Source of the DNA: Salinimicrobium flavum
Lineage (GTDB): Bacteria; Bacteroidota; Bacteroidia; Flavobacteriales; Flavobacteriaceae
DNA length: 64,000 nucleotides
Direction of reading: 5' to 3'
Assembly (NCBI RefSeq): GCF_042684505.1
Contig: NZ_JBHULT010000012.1
Coordinates: 62,001 to 126,000 of the forward strand
Part shown: piece by piece, positions 35,259 through 43,501 of the stretch
How the letters are laid out: every line of letters begins with the position of its first letter
How positions within the stretch are numbered: position 1 is the stretch's first letter
Made by a program: the position numbers and the translations under genes
Notes under the pieces: generated by a model
What the model saw: the letters and a program-made list of their open reading frames with translations, nothing else
The model's database searches: none
Told to the model about the DNA's origin: nothing

Positions 35259-36401
35259 ATGAAACGATATTCCTACATAATCCTGCTGTTCACCCTCACC
35301 TCCATAATAAGTTGCAAAACCAAGGAACGTGAAGAGGAAAACATCCTAGAATCAGGGGTAGAGATCCCGGTAAAGTATGCTTCAGGGCTTTCGATCAAAG
35401 ACCATGGGGATTTCCTGTTGATCTCGGTTAAGAACCCCTGGCCAAAGGCTGATAAGACCTACCGTTATTTACTTGCTGAAGAAAACGCAGAAATACCTGA
35501 AGGACTTCAATACGACCAAAAGGTGAACATCCCCGTAAAAAAAATTGTGGTCACTTCTACCACCCATATCCCTTCTCTTGAGATCCTGAATGAGGAGGAA
35601 AAACTTACAGGTTTCCCCGGGCTGGAATATATTTCTTCGGAAAAGACCCGGAATTTGATATCTGAAGGAAGGATAAGGGAACTGGGCAGGAATGAAGCCC
35701 TCAATACCGAAGCTCTTCTGGACCTTCGGCCCGATGTGGTGGTTGGTTTCTCCATTGACGGAAGCAACAAAAGTTTCAATACCATTCAAAAAAGCAGAAT
35801 TCCGGTGATCTTTAATGCCGACTGGACCGAGAACTCACCACTGGGCAAAGCCGAATGGATCAAATTCTTCGGGGCGCTCTTCGGAAAGACCCAGGAAGCA
35901 GAAGCCTTTTTTGAAGAGGTAGAAAAAGAATATCTTGACGCAAAGAAACTTGCCCAAAAAGCAGAAGAAAGACCCACCGTTTTAACCGGCGCAATGTACA
36001 AGGACCAGTGGTTCTTACCGGCGGGAAACAGCTGGCAGGCCAGTTTCCTTAAAGACGCCAATGCAGATTACCTTTTTAAGGACACCGAAGGCACCGGGAG
36101 TCTCTCCCTTTCTATTGAAACCGTTCTGGCTCGTGCAGCTAATGCCGAGTTTTGGGTAGGCCCGGCCCAGTTTGGAAAGTATGAGGAATTGGAAGCCGCT
36201 TCCTCGCATTACGGGGAATTTTTGGCATTTCAGAACAAAAATATTTTTACCTTCAGCAGTGAAAAAGGCGAAACCGGAGGTGTTATTTTTTATGAACTGG
36301 CCCCTAACCGGCCAGATCTTGTTTTGAAAGATCTCATCTCGATTTTTCACCCTCAACTGTTACCCGATTATAAAACCACTTTTTATAAACCTCTGGAATA
36401 A
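35259..36401 (+). CDS. btuF: ABC transporter substrate-binding lipoprotein, BtuF-like
   Basis: A 380-residue lipoprotein (signal LFTLTSIISC, Cys about 20) of the FecB/BtuF helical-backbone class III binding proteins. The domain has the typical ITSTTHIPSLEIL-like strand (VVTSTTHIPSLEILNEEEKL), the ALLDLRPDVVVGFS block and the SFLKDANADYLF region. First gene of a three-gene ABC operon. Corrinoid is the likely ligand because the divergent neighbour has a B12 riboswitch; siderophore uptake is the alternative. The promoter appears to give a near-leaderless mRNA. Confidence 0.87.
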   Translation: MKRYSYIILLFTLTSIISCKTKEREEENILESGVEIPVKYASGLSIKDHGDFLLISVKNPWPKADKTYRYLLAEENAEIPEGLQYDQKVNIPVKKIVVTSTTHIPSLEILNEEEKLTGFPGLEYISSEKTRNLISEGRIRELGRNEALNTEALLDLRPDVVVGFSIDGSNKSFNTIQKSRIPVIFNADWTENSPLGKAEWIKFFGALFGKTQEAEAFFEEVEKEYLDAKKLAQKAEERPTVLTGAMYKDQWFLPAGNSWQASFLKDANADYLFKDTEGTGSLSLSIETVLARAANAEFWVGPAQFGKYEELEAASSHYGEFLAFQNKNIFTFSSEKGETGGVIFYELAPNRPDLVLKDLISIFHPQLLPDYKTTFYKPLE

Positions 36402-37433
36402 TTGCAGAATACCCGCGCCTATAAGATCAGCCTGTTGCTACTGCTGCTAGTCACCTTAGCTGTATGGTTCCTGAACATTAGTTTAGGGTCTGTAAGTATA
36501 CCATTTGACGAGGTGCTAGCGGTGCTTTTTTCTTCGGAGAGAAGTGAAAGTAACTGGCAGTATATCATTATGGAATACAGGATCCCGAAAGCCCTTACTT
36601 CTGTACTGGCAGGATCTGGGCTGGCGGTGAGCGGAATGTTGATGCAAACCATGTTCAGGAATCCCCTGGCAGGCCCGTATGTTCTCGGGTTGAGCAGCGG
36701 CGCCAGCCTTGGAGTTGCGCTGGTATTAATGGGCGCTTCCCTCTTCGGGGGATTGGCCACCGTCGCGATCTTTTCCAGCTGGGGATTGGTTATCGCTTCA
36801 AGCGTAGGCAGCTTACTGGTGTTGCTGGCCGTTATGCTGGCTTCAATCCGTTTAAAAGATACTATGGCCATCCTTATCATTGGATTGATGTTCGCCAGCT
36901 TAAGTTCGGCAGTGGTAAGCGTTCTGGCCTATTTTAGTCCGGCGTCGCAGCTGCAGCAATATGTTTTCTGGTCCTACGGAAGTGTGGGTGACCTCTCGTG
37001 GAATGAATTGGGGGTGTTGTTCTTTTTCTGGGTGTTGGGAACCGGCCTGGCCGTTTTCAGTATAAAGAACCTTAATACCCTATTGCTGGGGGAGCAATAT
37101 GCCAAAAGTCTTGGCATGAACATAAGCAGGAACCGGGCGATCCTCATAATCTCCACCAGTTTTTTAGCGGGGAGTATCACTGCTTTCGCTGGCCCTATAG
37201 CCTTTGTGGGACTAGCGGTTCCCCATTTGATAAGACAGGTCATCCCAGTGAATGACCATAAAATATTATTACCTGCAGTAATTCTTGGTGGCGCCATTCT
37301 AATGCTGCTTTGTGACATTGTTGCGCAGTTGCCGGGGAGCGAGCACACATTACCTATCAACGCGATCACTTCCCTCGTAGGTGCACCGGTAGTGATTTGG
37401 CTCCTGGTTCGTAAAAGAAAATTCCTGTTCTAA
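36402..37433 (+). CDS. btuC: FecCD/BtuC-family ABC permease
   Basis: A 343-residue inner-membrane permease with about ten segments. Diagnostic blocks are RIPKALTSVLAGSGLAVSGM, NPLAGPYVLGLSSGASLG, and GPIAFVGLAVPHLIRQ with the ATPase-contacting loop. The start codon is TTG at 36402, directly after the btuF TAA with no gap. No in-frame ATG lies near the family start. It forms the membrane channel with BtuF and the ATPase. Confidence 0.9.
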   Translation: MQNTRAYKISLLLLLLVTLAVWFLNISLGSVSIPFDEVLAVLFSSERSESNWQYIIMEYRIPKALTSVLAGSGLAVSGMLMQTMFRNPLAGPYVLGLSSGASLGVALVLMGASLFGGLATVAIFSSWGLVIASSVGSLLVLLAVMLASIRLKDTMAILIIGLMFASLSSAVVSVLAYFSPASQLQQYVFWSYGSVGDLSWNELGVLFFFWVLGTGLAVFSIKNLNTLLLGEQYAKSLGMNISRNRAILIISTSFLAGSITAFAGPIAFVGLAVPHLIRQVIPVNDHKILLPAVILGGAILMLLCDIVAQLPGSEHTLPINAITSLVGAPVVIWLLVRKRKFLF

Positions 37434-37434
37434 A

Positions 37435-38229
37435 ATGGAAAATTTGACATCAAATATTGTCCTTAGAACCGAAGATCTGAAGATCGGGTTTGAAAAGAAG
37501 CACCTGCAAACGGTGATCGCTTCGGGGATAAATATTGATGTAAAAGAAGGGGAACTGGTGGCGGTCATTGGGGTAAACGGGGTGGGAAAATCCACTTTTC
37601 TGAGGACCATAAGCGGGGTGCAACCTGCACTGGCCGGTAAAGTCTTCATCAATGCTGAAGACAGAAATAATATCCCTCCGGCAAGACTGGCAGCTCTTAT
37701 TAGTCTCGTTTTAACTGAACAACCCCTTTCCAAAAACCTGGGGGTAGCCGAACTGGCAGCTCTCGGTCGGCAGCCATACACCAACTGGCTTGGCACTCTT
37801 TCCGAAGAAGACAGAAAAAAAGTGAAACATGCGCTAAACCTGGTTAAGATTGACCACATTCTGCACAAAAAATGTTACGAACTTAGTGACGGCCAATTCC
37901 AAAAGGTTTTGATCGCCCGGGCGCTGGCCCAGGATACGTCAATCATGATTCTGGATGAACCTACCTCCCATCTCGATATGTACCACAAGGCACAGGTATT
38001 GAAACTCCTTAAGGAACTAAGCGTAACCACCAAAAAAGCCATTATTTTTGCTACCCACGAGATCAACCTGGCTTTGCAGCTGTGCGACAGGATAATCCTT
38101 ATGAAACCTGATGGCGTCATTGAAGGCAGTCCTTCTGAGCTGATCGAAAAAAGAGCTTTTGAAAGCATTTTTCCTTCAGACCTTATCTTTTTTGATCCCT
38201 CCACCCAATCCTTCAGAATAAAAACCTGA
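37435..38229 (+). CDS. btuD: ABC transporter ATPase, BtuD/FhuC type
   Basis: A 264-residue ATPase. Walker A is GVNGVGKST. The Q loop is in LVLTEQPLSKN. The signature is LSDGQ with FQKVLIARALAQD. Walker B is SIMILDEPTSHLD, with a switch His in FATHEINLAL. The signature has LSDGQ instead of LSGGQ, a common variant in this subfamily. It begins one base after the permease stop and completes the importer. Confidence 0.92.
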   Translation: MENLTSNIVLRTEDLKIGFEKKHLQTVIASGINIDVKEGELVAVIGVNGVGKSTFLRTISGVQPALAGKVFINAEDRNNIPPARLAALISLVLTEQPLSKNLGVAELAALGRQPYTNWLGTLSEEDRKKVKHALNLVKIDHILHKKCYELSDGQFQKVLIARALAQDTSIMILDEPTSHLDMYHKAQVLKLLKELSVTTKKAIIFATHEINLALQLCDRIILMKPDGVIEGSPSELIEKRAFESIFPSDLIFFDPSTQSFRIKT

Positions 38230-38259
38230 AAACAGTATCTTTGAAGAAACCGGTTATTT

Positions 38260-39669
38260 ATGAATGAACTCTCTCTCATTGGAATTTCCTTCCTCATCCT
38301 GCTCTTTGGAGGTCTAATTGGTTTTCTCATTAGTAATTTCAGGAATAAGGGGGTGCAAAATACCCTTAGAGAAAGGAATAATCAGGTAAACCTTCAGTTT
38401 GAGAATTATAAGGAGCAGATCCAGCAACAGGTGATCCAGCTGAAGGAGCAAAGCAAGGAAACCAAAGAAGCTATCGAAAAGCAATTTTTGGATGCCTGTA
38501 AGGAGCGGGAAATGATAAGGGAGGAAAAGGAAATTTTCAGGAACCAGCTTACCCAAAGAAATTCTGAATTACAGAATTTGCAGGAAAAACTGGAGGAGCA
38601 AAAAGGCGAAGTAGAGAAACTTCAGGAGAAATTCACCAAAGAATTTGAGAACCTCGCGAATAAGATCCTGGATCAGAAGTCAGAAAAGTTTACCACTCTC
38701 AATAAAGAGAATATTCAGAGTATTTTGAGTCCGTTGCAGGAAAAGATCAAAACCTTTGAAGAAAAGGTCGAAAAGAATTCAAATGATTTTATTGAACGAC
38801 ATGCACAGCTGGGAAAACAGCTGCAGTTCCTGAATGAGCAAAATATAAAAATTAGTGAGGAGGCCAATAATCTTACACGGGCTCTAAAAGGCGAAAACAA
38901 GACACAGGGAAATTGGGGAGAACTTATCCTGGAACGGGTACTGGAAAAATCAGGGCTGGTGAAAGACAGGGAGTATTTTGTTCAGAAAGCTCATCAAACA
39001 GAAGAGGGTGGCAAATTACTGCCAGATGTAGTACTGCACTTACCCGGGGACAAACGAATGGTGATCGATTCTAAGGTTTCCCTGGTGGCCTATGAAAAAT
39101 ATGTGAATGAGGAGGACGAGATGGCACGGGCAAAATGCCTTAAAGAACACCTGCGGTCACTGAACAACCACATCCTTGAACTCAGTTCAAAAAAATATGA
39201 AGACCTGTACAAGATGGAGTCTCCGGATTTTGTCCTGATGTTCATTCCCGTAGAACCTGCCCTCTACCTTGCCCAAAATTTTGATAATTCTTTCTTTTAT
39301 ACGGCTTTTCAAAAGAACATATTACTGGTCAGCCCAACTACCCTTCTCTCGGTCTTACGGACAATAGATACTTTGTGGAGTAATGAAAAGCAGCAACAAA
39401 ATGCGATCGAGATCGCAAATCACGCTTCGTCACTGTACCACAAATTTAAGATCCTGCTTGATGACCTGGAAACGGTTGGAAATAGATTAAGTTCAACTTC
39501 TACCGCCTATGAAACCGCGATGAAGAAGTTAACAGGTCAACAAAACCTCATCAAGGATATCGACAAACTTGAAGCACTGGGAATCTCCCCAAAACAAAAA
39601 CTTTCTCAAAAATGGATCTCCAGGGCAGAGGCAGGAAACGGAGAAGAACCCCAAAATCTCTTGAACTAA
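38260..39669 (+). CDS. rmuC: DNA recombination protein RmuC
   Basis: A 469-residue protein with an N-terminal membrane segment (LIGISFLILLFGGLIGFLI), a long coiled coil (about 35-190) and the RmuC nuclease-like domain (about 205-430). Conserved blocks are QGNWGELILERVLEKSGL, LPDVVLHLPGDKRMVIDSKVSL and FVLMFIPVEPALYLA. RmuC limits inversions at short inverted repeats in E. coli and is linked to the PD-(D/E)XK fold. It follows the ABC ATPase by 30 bases, probably without functional link. Confidence 0.93.
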   Translation: MNELSLIGISFLILLFGGLIGFLISNFRNKGVQNTLRERNNQVNLQFENYKEQIQQQVIQLKEQSKETKEAIEKQFLDACKEREMIREEKEIFRNQLTQRNSELQNLQEKLEEQKGEVEKLQEKFTKEFENLANKILDQKSEKFTTLNKENIQSILSPLQEKIKTFEEKVEKNSNDFIERHAQLGKQLQFLNEQNIKISEEANNLTRALKGENKTQGNWGELILERVLEKSGLVKDREYFVQKAHQTEEGGKLLPDVVLHLPGDKRMVIDSKVSLVAYEKYVNEEDEMARAKCLKEHLRSLNNHILELSSKKYEDLYKMESPDFVLMFIPVEPALYLAQNFDNSFFYTAFQKNILLVSPTTLLSVLRTIDTLWSNEKQQQNAIEIANHASSLYHKFKILLDDLETVGNRLSSTSTAYETAMKKLTGQQNLIKDIDKLEALGISPKQKLSQKWISRAEAGNGEEPQNLLN

Positions 39670-39675
39670 CCGCTT

Positions 39676-40806
39676 ATGAAAAAATACTTTTTTACCGCTC
39701 TACTTTTCAACTTTTTGATCCTAACCGGCACTGCTCAAAATGGCTATTTTCCAACTTCGGGAGAATGGCAGAAAAAAGAAGCGGCTGAATACGGAGTGAA
39801 CCTCACAAAAGTCATTGAGTTCGCAGAAAATAACGAATATTCCGAGTCCAGAGATCTGCGACAGGCGATCCTTAAGGGATTCATGAATGAACCCTATCAC
39901 GAGCTGCTGGGACCGGTAAAACGTCGTGGCGGACCTGCCGGTCTTATTATAAAAGACGGGTATATTATAGGGGAATGGGGAGATACAGAAAGGGTGGACA
40001 TGACCTTTAGTGTGACGAAAAGCTTTCTGTCAACCACGGCTTTGATCGCGTTGCAACAAGATCTTATTGATGATGTGAATGATCTGGCGAAGAAATACGT
40101 GTGGGACGACACTTTTGAAGGGCCCCACAACAGCAGGATCACATGGAAACATTTGCTCCAACAGACTTCAGACTGGAGTGGAGAACTCTGGGGTAGTCAT
40201 GACTGGGCAGACAGACCGGCAAAAGATGAAAGTATCGATCAATGGCGAGGCAGAAAACTCAATGACCCGGGCACTTTTTACAAGTACAATGATGTACGGG
40301 TAAATGTGCTTGCCTATTCCTTGCTGCATGTTTTCAGAAAGCCGCTTCCACAGGTTTTAAAAGAAAAGATCATGGATCCCATTGGGGCATCCTCCACCTG
40401 GCGCTGGTATGGTTATGAAAATTCCTGGGTAACCATAGATGGTCTAAAAATGCAATCGGTTAGCGGAGGAGGTCATTCCGGCGGGGGCATGTTTATCAAT
40501 ACCAAAGATATGGCCCGGTTCGGGCTTCTGTTCCTTAACAATGGGGAATGGAGCGGCAAACAGCTTATTTCTGAGGATCTGATTTCTGAAGCCATGGAAC
40601 CTTCCACAGTAAACCCCAGATACGGCTACATGTGGTGGCTTAACGCTACAAATTGGGAGAAGGTACCCGAACATGTTTTTTACGCAGCAGGTTTTGGAGG
40701 GAATTTCATAATTATTGACCGCAAAGAAAACCTCGTGGTGGTGACCCGATGGCTGGAGCCATCAAAAATTGAAGATTTCATGAATCTTCTTTATGAAAAT
40801 CTATAA
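39676..40806 (+). CDS. Secreted serine hydrolase, class C beta-lactamase fold
   Basis: A 376-residue protein with a signal peptide (FTALLFNFLILTGTAQ) and a beta-lactamase domain. The catalytic pair is in SVTK (S112, K115). A YND-type tyrosine motif is in FYKYNDVRVN, and HSGGGMF is near residue 270. Related proteins are esterases or D-aminopeptidases; antibiotic resistance cannot be inferred. It is six bases after rmuC and close before the thioesterase, so the four genes up to 42337 may be one transcription unit. Confidence 0.9.
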   Translation: MKKYFFTALLFNFLILTGTAQNGYFPTSGEWQKKEAAEYGVNLTKVIEFAENNEYSESRDLRQAILKGFMNEPYHELLGPVKRRGGPAGLIIKDGYIIGEWGDTERVDMTFSVTKSFLSTTALIALQQDLIDDVNDLAKKYVWDDTFEGPHNSRITWKHLLQQTSDWSGELWGSHDWADRPAKDESIDQWRGRKLNDPGTFYKYNDVRVNVLAYSLLHVFRKPLPQVLKEKIMDPIGASSTWRWYGYENSWVTIDGLKMQSVSGGGHSGGGMFINTKDMARFGLLFLNNGEWSGKQLISEDLISEAMEPSTVNPRYGYMWWLNATNWEKVPEHVFYAAGFGGNFIIIDRKENLVVVTRWLEPSKIEDFMNLLYENL

Positions 40807-40816
40807 CTAAAAACCA

Positions 40817-41362
40817 ATGAGAAAAAAATTTAAGTCTATTGACGAATCGCGGGTAACCATTTCTGAACTCATGCTCCCCTCCCACTCCAACTTCAACGGA
40901 AAAATACATGGGGGCTATGTTTTGTCATTATTGGACCAGATCGCTTTTGCCTGCGCCTCAAAACATTCTGAAGTATATTGTGTTACGGCGAGTGTGGACA
41001 CCGTAGATTTCCTGAAACCTATTGAGATAGGCGAGCTGGTGACCATGAAAGCTTCTGTGAATTTCGTAGGTTCCAGTTCGATGCTAATCGGGATTAGGGT
41101 AGAAGCTGAAAATATCCAGACTGGAGAAGTAAAACACTGTAATTCCTCTTATTTTACGATGGTTGCTAAAGACAGCGAGGGGAATTCTGTACCTGTACCG
41201 GGGCTGATCCTGAAATCTTCTGATGACATAAGAAGGTTTGCGAAAAGCATTAAACGTTATGACAACAAGAAAAAGCGCCGAACAGAATTCCATGAAACAG
41301 ATTTTGTTTCTGAAGAACACCTGCATATCGTCGAAGGCTACAACGTACAAATAGAGCTATAA
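40817..41362 (+). CDS. Acyl-CoA thioesterase, hot-dog fold
   Basis: A 181-residue thioesterase of the YciA/BACH type. The family motif NGKIHGGYVLSLLDQIAFACASKHSE and the second strand VTASVDTVDFLKPIEIGELV (each quoted in part) are clear. The tail (about 140-181) is basic and short, without a second hot-dog domain. It hydrolyses acyl-CoA; substrate chain length is unknown. The stop TAA is directly followed by the TTG start of the next gene. Confidence 0.92.
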   Translation: MRKKFKSIDESRVTISELMLPSHSNFNGKIHGGYVLSLLDQIAFACASKHSEVYCVTASVDTVDFLKPIEIGELVTMKASVNFVGSSSMLIGIRVEAENIQTGEVKHCNSSYFTMVAKDSEGNSVPVPGLILKSSDDIRRFAKSIKRYDNKKKRRTEFHETDFVSEEHLHIVEGYNVQIEL

Positions 41363-42337
41363 TTGAAATTTAACGGGTTCATAATTACCCTGCTCCTGGC
41401 GATAATTGTCGCCTACCTCCTGCCCCGTGGGCCTGAGGTTCTGCCTTTAAAAACAATAACTGATATTGGTATAGGCCTTATCTTTTTCTTCTATGGCCTT
41501 AAATTGTCCCCGGCTGAATTTAAACTTGGGTTTTACAATTATAAGGTACATATCCTTATCCAGCTAAGTACATTTATTCTTTTTCCACTGCTGGTTTTGA
41601 TCTTTATCCCATTCTTTGAAGGCGGTACAGATTCTGACCTATGGCTGGCTCTTTTTTTTCTGGGAGCCTTGCCATCTACAGTGAGTTCTTCTATTGTGAT
41701 GGTCTCCCTCGCAAAAGGAAATATTCCAACTGCCATTTTCAACGCCAGTCTCTCGGGTCTGATAGGTGTGGTAGTAACGCCTCTTTGGATGTCCTTGTTT
41801 TTGAAAGGCTCAGCGGATTTCGAATTTTTAAGTGTCTTTCAGAAGCTTTTCCTGCAGGTTATCCTGCCATTGGTAATTGGATTGTTTCTTCAACGATTCT
41901 TCGGAGGCATGGCTCGAAAAAACAGTACCCGAATCAGCTTTTTTGACAAGTCGGTGATCGTCCTGATCGTCTACTCCAGTTTCAGCGCGGCATTTTCTTC
42001 CAAACTTTTTTCCTCTGTGGCACTCCCTGAACTACTGAAACTTACAGTGCTGGTTATTGTTTTATTCTTTGTGGTATACTTCGGAATTGGATACGTCTCC
42101 AAACTTATGAATTTGAGCACAGAAGACCGAATCACTGCCAAATTTGCGGGCACCAAAAAATCCCTGGTCCACGGTTCAGTAATGGTTAAGATCATTTTTG
42201 GAAACAGCGCCAGCAATGCCCTCTTCCTGCTGCCAATCATGCTATACCACATTCTGCAGTTATTGGTGATCGCGGTTTTTGCCGAAAGGTACCGCTTACG
42301 CGATACCAGTGAAGCAGCTAAAAACCTTAAAATCTAG
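41363..42337 (+). CDS. Bile acid:sodium symporter family (YfeH-type) transporter
   Basis: A 324-residue inner-membrane protein of the BASS/SBF-like family (PF13593 type), with about nine or ten membrane segments. GIGLIFFFYGLKLSPAEF, FLGALPSTVSSSIVMVSLAKGN and GTKKSLVHGSVM are typical. The cation-site prolines and the serine-rich PSTVSSS crossover are present. The start is TTG at 41363, right after the thioesterase stop; no nearby in-frame ATG fits. Substrate unknown. Downstream is the RAYT element. Confidence 0.88.
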   Translation: MKFNGFIITLLLAIIVAYLLPRGPEVLPLKTITDIGIGLIFFFYGLKLSPAEFKLGFYNYKVHILIQLSTFILFPLLVLIFIPFFEGGTDSDLWLALFFLGALPSTVSSSIVMVSLAKGNIPTAIFNASLSGLIGVVVTPLWMSLFLKGSADFEFLSVFQKLFLQVILPLVIGLFLQRFFGGMARKNSTRISFFDKSVIVLIVYSSFSAAFSSKLFSSVALPELLKLTVLVIVLFFVVYFGIGYVSKLMNLSTEDRITAKFAGTKKSLVHGSVMVKIIFGNSASNALFLLPIMLYHILQLLVIAVFAERYRLRDTSEAAKNLKI

Positions 42338-42381
42338 CAATAGTTTCCTCTTTTCTTTTCCTCTTTTTTGTGAAAAACTTG

Positions 42382-42403
42382 ATAAATGGTTAAAACCATT
42401 TAT
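42382..42403. repeat. Palindrome 1 upstream of the RAYT gene
   Basis: ATAAATGGTT, AA, AACCATTTAT: a perfect 10-base inverted repeat. It is the first of three stems in the 100 bases before the RAYT gene. Confidence 0.85.
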
Positions 42404-42421
42404 ATTTAAACAACAACCCTT

Positions 42422-42447
42422 TAGCCCCGGGTTTAAACCCGGGGCTA
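42422..42447. repeat. Palindrome 2 upstream of the RAYT gene
   Basis: A 26-base perfect palindrome: TAGCCCCGGG, TTTAAA, CCCGGGGCTA. Very GC-rich arms in an AT-rich setting, a REP-like signature. Confidence 0.9.
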
Positions 42448-42468
42448 CCATAAGCACCGAATCATCTG

Positions 42469-42484
42469 AACCGTTTCAACGGTT
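42469..42484. repeat. Palindrome 3 upstream of the RAYT gene
   Basis: AACCGTT, TC, AACGGTT. It shares the outward AACC/GGTT theme with palindrome 1 and lies 27 bases before the RAYT start codon. Confidence 0.8.
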
Positions 42485-42510
42485 TATTCATTGTAATCAA
42501 AAATTTATCT

Positions 42511-42945
42511 ATGTCTCATTCATTTAACAAGATTTGGATCCACGCTATTTGGGCAACTAAGGAAAGGCAACCCTTAATTAAACCTTCAATTGAGAAAAGA
42601 GTTCATAATATGATTAGCGAGCAACTATGCGAAATGGAATGTTCCGTAAGAATCATAAATGGCATGCCAGACCATGTTCATTGTTTATTCCTGCTCAATT
42701 CTCAAAAATCCATTTCAGAAGTAATTAAACAGATTAAGGGAAGCAGTTCTCATTTCATTAACCACAACAACTTTATATCCCAAAAGTTTGCATGGCAGAC
42801 CGGTTATGCCGCATTTTCCGTTTCCGAATCGGTGATCGAAAAAGTTTCTGATTACATACAAAATCAAAAATCTCATCATCAAAAGAAATCCTTTCAGCAG
42901 GAATATCAAGAAATTTTAGTACTCTACGGCTTTAATAATAAATAG
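42511..42945 (+). CDS. REP-associated tyrosine transposase (RAYT, IS200/IS605-like)
   Basis: A 144-residue Y1 single-strand transposase. The HUH pair is H55 and H57 in MPDHVHCL. The catalytic tyrosine is probably Y115 in KVSDYIQNQ. SISEVIKQIKGSSSHFIN and FAWQTGYAAFSVSESV are the conserved blocks. RAYT enzymes nick and join REP palindromes, and three palindromes stand directly upstream. Enzymes of this type are usually single-copy and domesticated. No TnpB gene is next to it. Confidence 0.92.
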   Translation: MSHSFNKIWIHAIWATKERQPLIKPSIEKRVHNMISEQLCEMECSVRIINGMPDHVHCLFLLNSQKSISEVIKQIKGSSSHFINHNNFISQKFAWQTGYAAFSVSESVIEKVSDYIQNQKSHHQKKSFQQEYQEILVLYGFNNK

Positions 42946-42995
42946 AATAGGTCGCAAAAAAATTTTGAGAGGGAGCGGTGTAGACTCCGGTTTCT

Positions 42996-43024
42996 AATAT
43001 TATTCCTTTAGCAGAAATAATATT
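42996..43024. repeat. AT-rich inverted repeat downstream of the RAYT gene
   Basis: AATATTATT at 42996-43004 and AATAATATT at 43016-43024, with an 11-base loop. It could be the 3' boundary hairpin of the RAYT element or a weak terminator for the convergent DUF423 gene. Confidence 0.5.
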
Positions 43025-43422
43025 TAAAACCGTAAAAATTCAGCTACAGAAGCTACATTAATGGTGAAGAGTATCCACCCCATCACGAGCAACAGTCCGC
43101 CAAGGGGTGTTACAGGTCCCAGAAATGCCATTTTTCGATCTCTTGACGAACTAAGTACGAGTCCATAAATACTAAAGGAAAAGAAGAATACCCCCAGGAT
43201 GAGAAACCATCCCATAAGATTTTGAGAGAAACCTATAAAAGGGAAGATCACTCCTGATAGAATAAGTAATAAGGCGTGATACATTTGGTATTTCACACCG
43301 GTCTCAAAACTTTTCAACTGCTCCTGTGTCAAAAATTTCTTAAGGCCATGAGCACCAAAAGCACCAAAAATGACCGCAAGGGCACCGTATATTCCGCCTA
43401 TGATCAATACTGCTTCTTTCAT
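43024..43422 (-). CDS. DUF423 membrane protein
   Basis: About 132 residues from the ATG at 43422 (MKEAVLIIGGIYGALAVIFG), with four membrane segments. The family hallmark GAFGAHGLKKFLT follows the first segment; TGVKYQMYHALLLILSG and PLGGLLLVMGWILF are also conserved. The open frame extends 19 codons upstream into the carB terminator and is discarded. Function unknown; the family is widespread (YgdD/YwdK). Confidence 0.9.
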   Translation of the reverse strand: MKEAVLIIGGIYGALAVIFGAFGAHGLKKFLTQEQLKSFETGVKYQMYHALLLILSGVIFPFIGFSQNLMGWFLILGVFFFSFSIYGLVLSSSRDRKMAFLGPVTPLGGLLLVMGWILFTINVASVAEFLRF

Positions 43423-43444
43423 ACTTTTTAAGGTTTGATTCGTG

Positions 43445-43483
43445 TAAAAATAAGAATGCCACCTTGAACCAGGTGGCATTCTT
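43445..43483 (-). terminator. Terminator after carB
   Basis: On the minus strand AAGAATGCCACCT, a six-base loop and AGGTGGCATTCTT form a perfect 13-pair stem followed by T residues. Confidence 0.9.
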
Positions 43484-43501
43484 CAAAAATTTATTTTATT
43501 A

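Noticed and set aside
39676..40806. A beta-lactamase resistance gene
   Set aside because: The fold is shared by many esterases and peptidases; nothing here shows antibiotic hydrolysis.
42511..42945. A complete IS200/IS605 insertion sequence
   Set aside because: There is no TnpB gene and the protein fits the REP-associated class, which is usually not mobile by itself.
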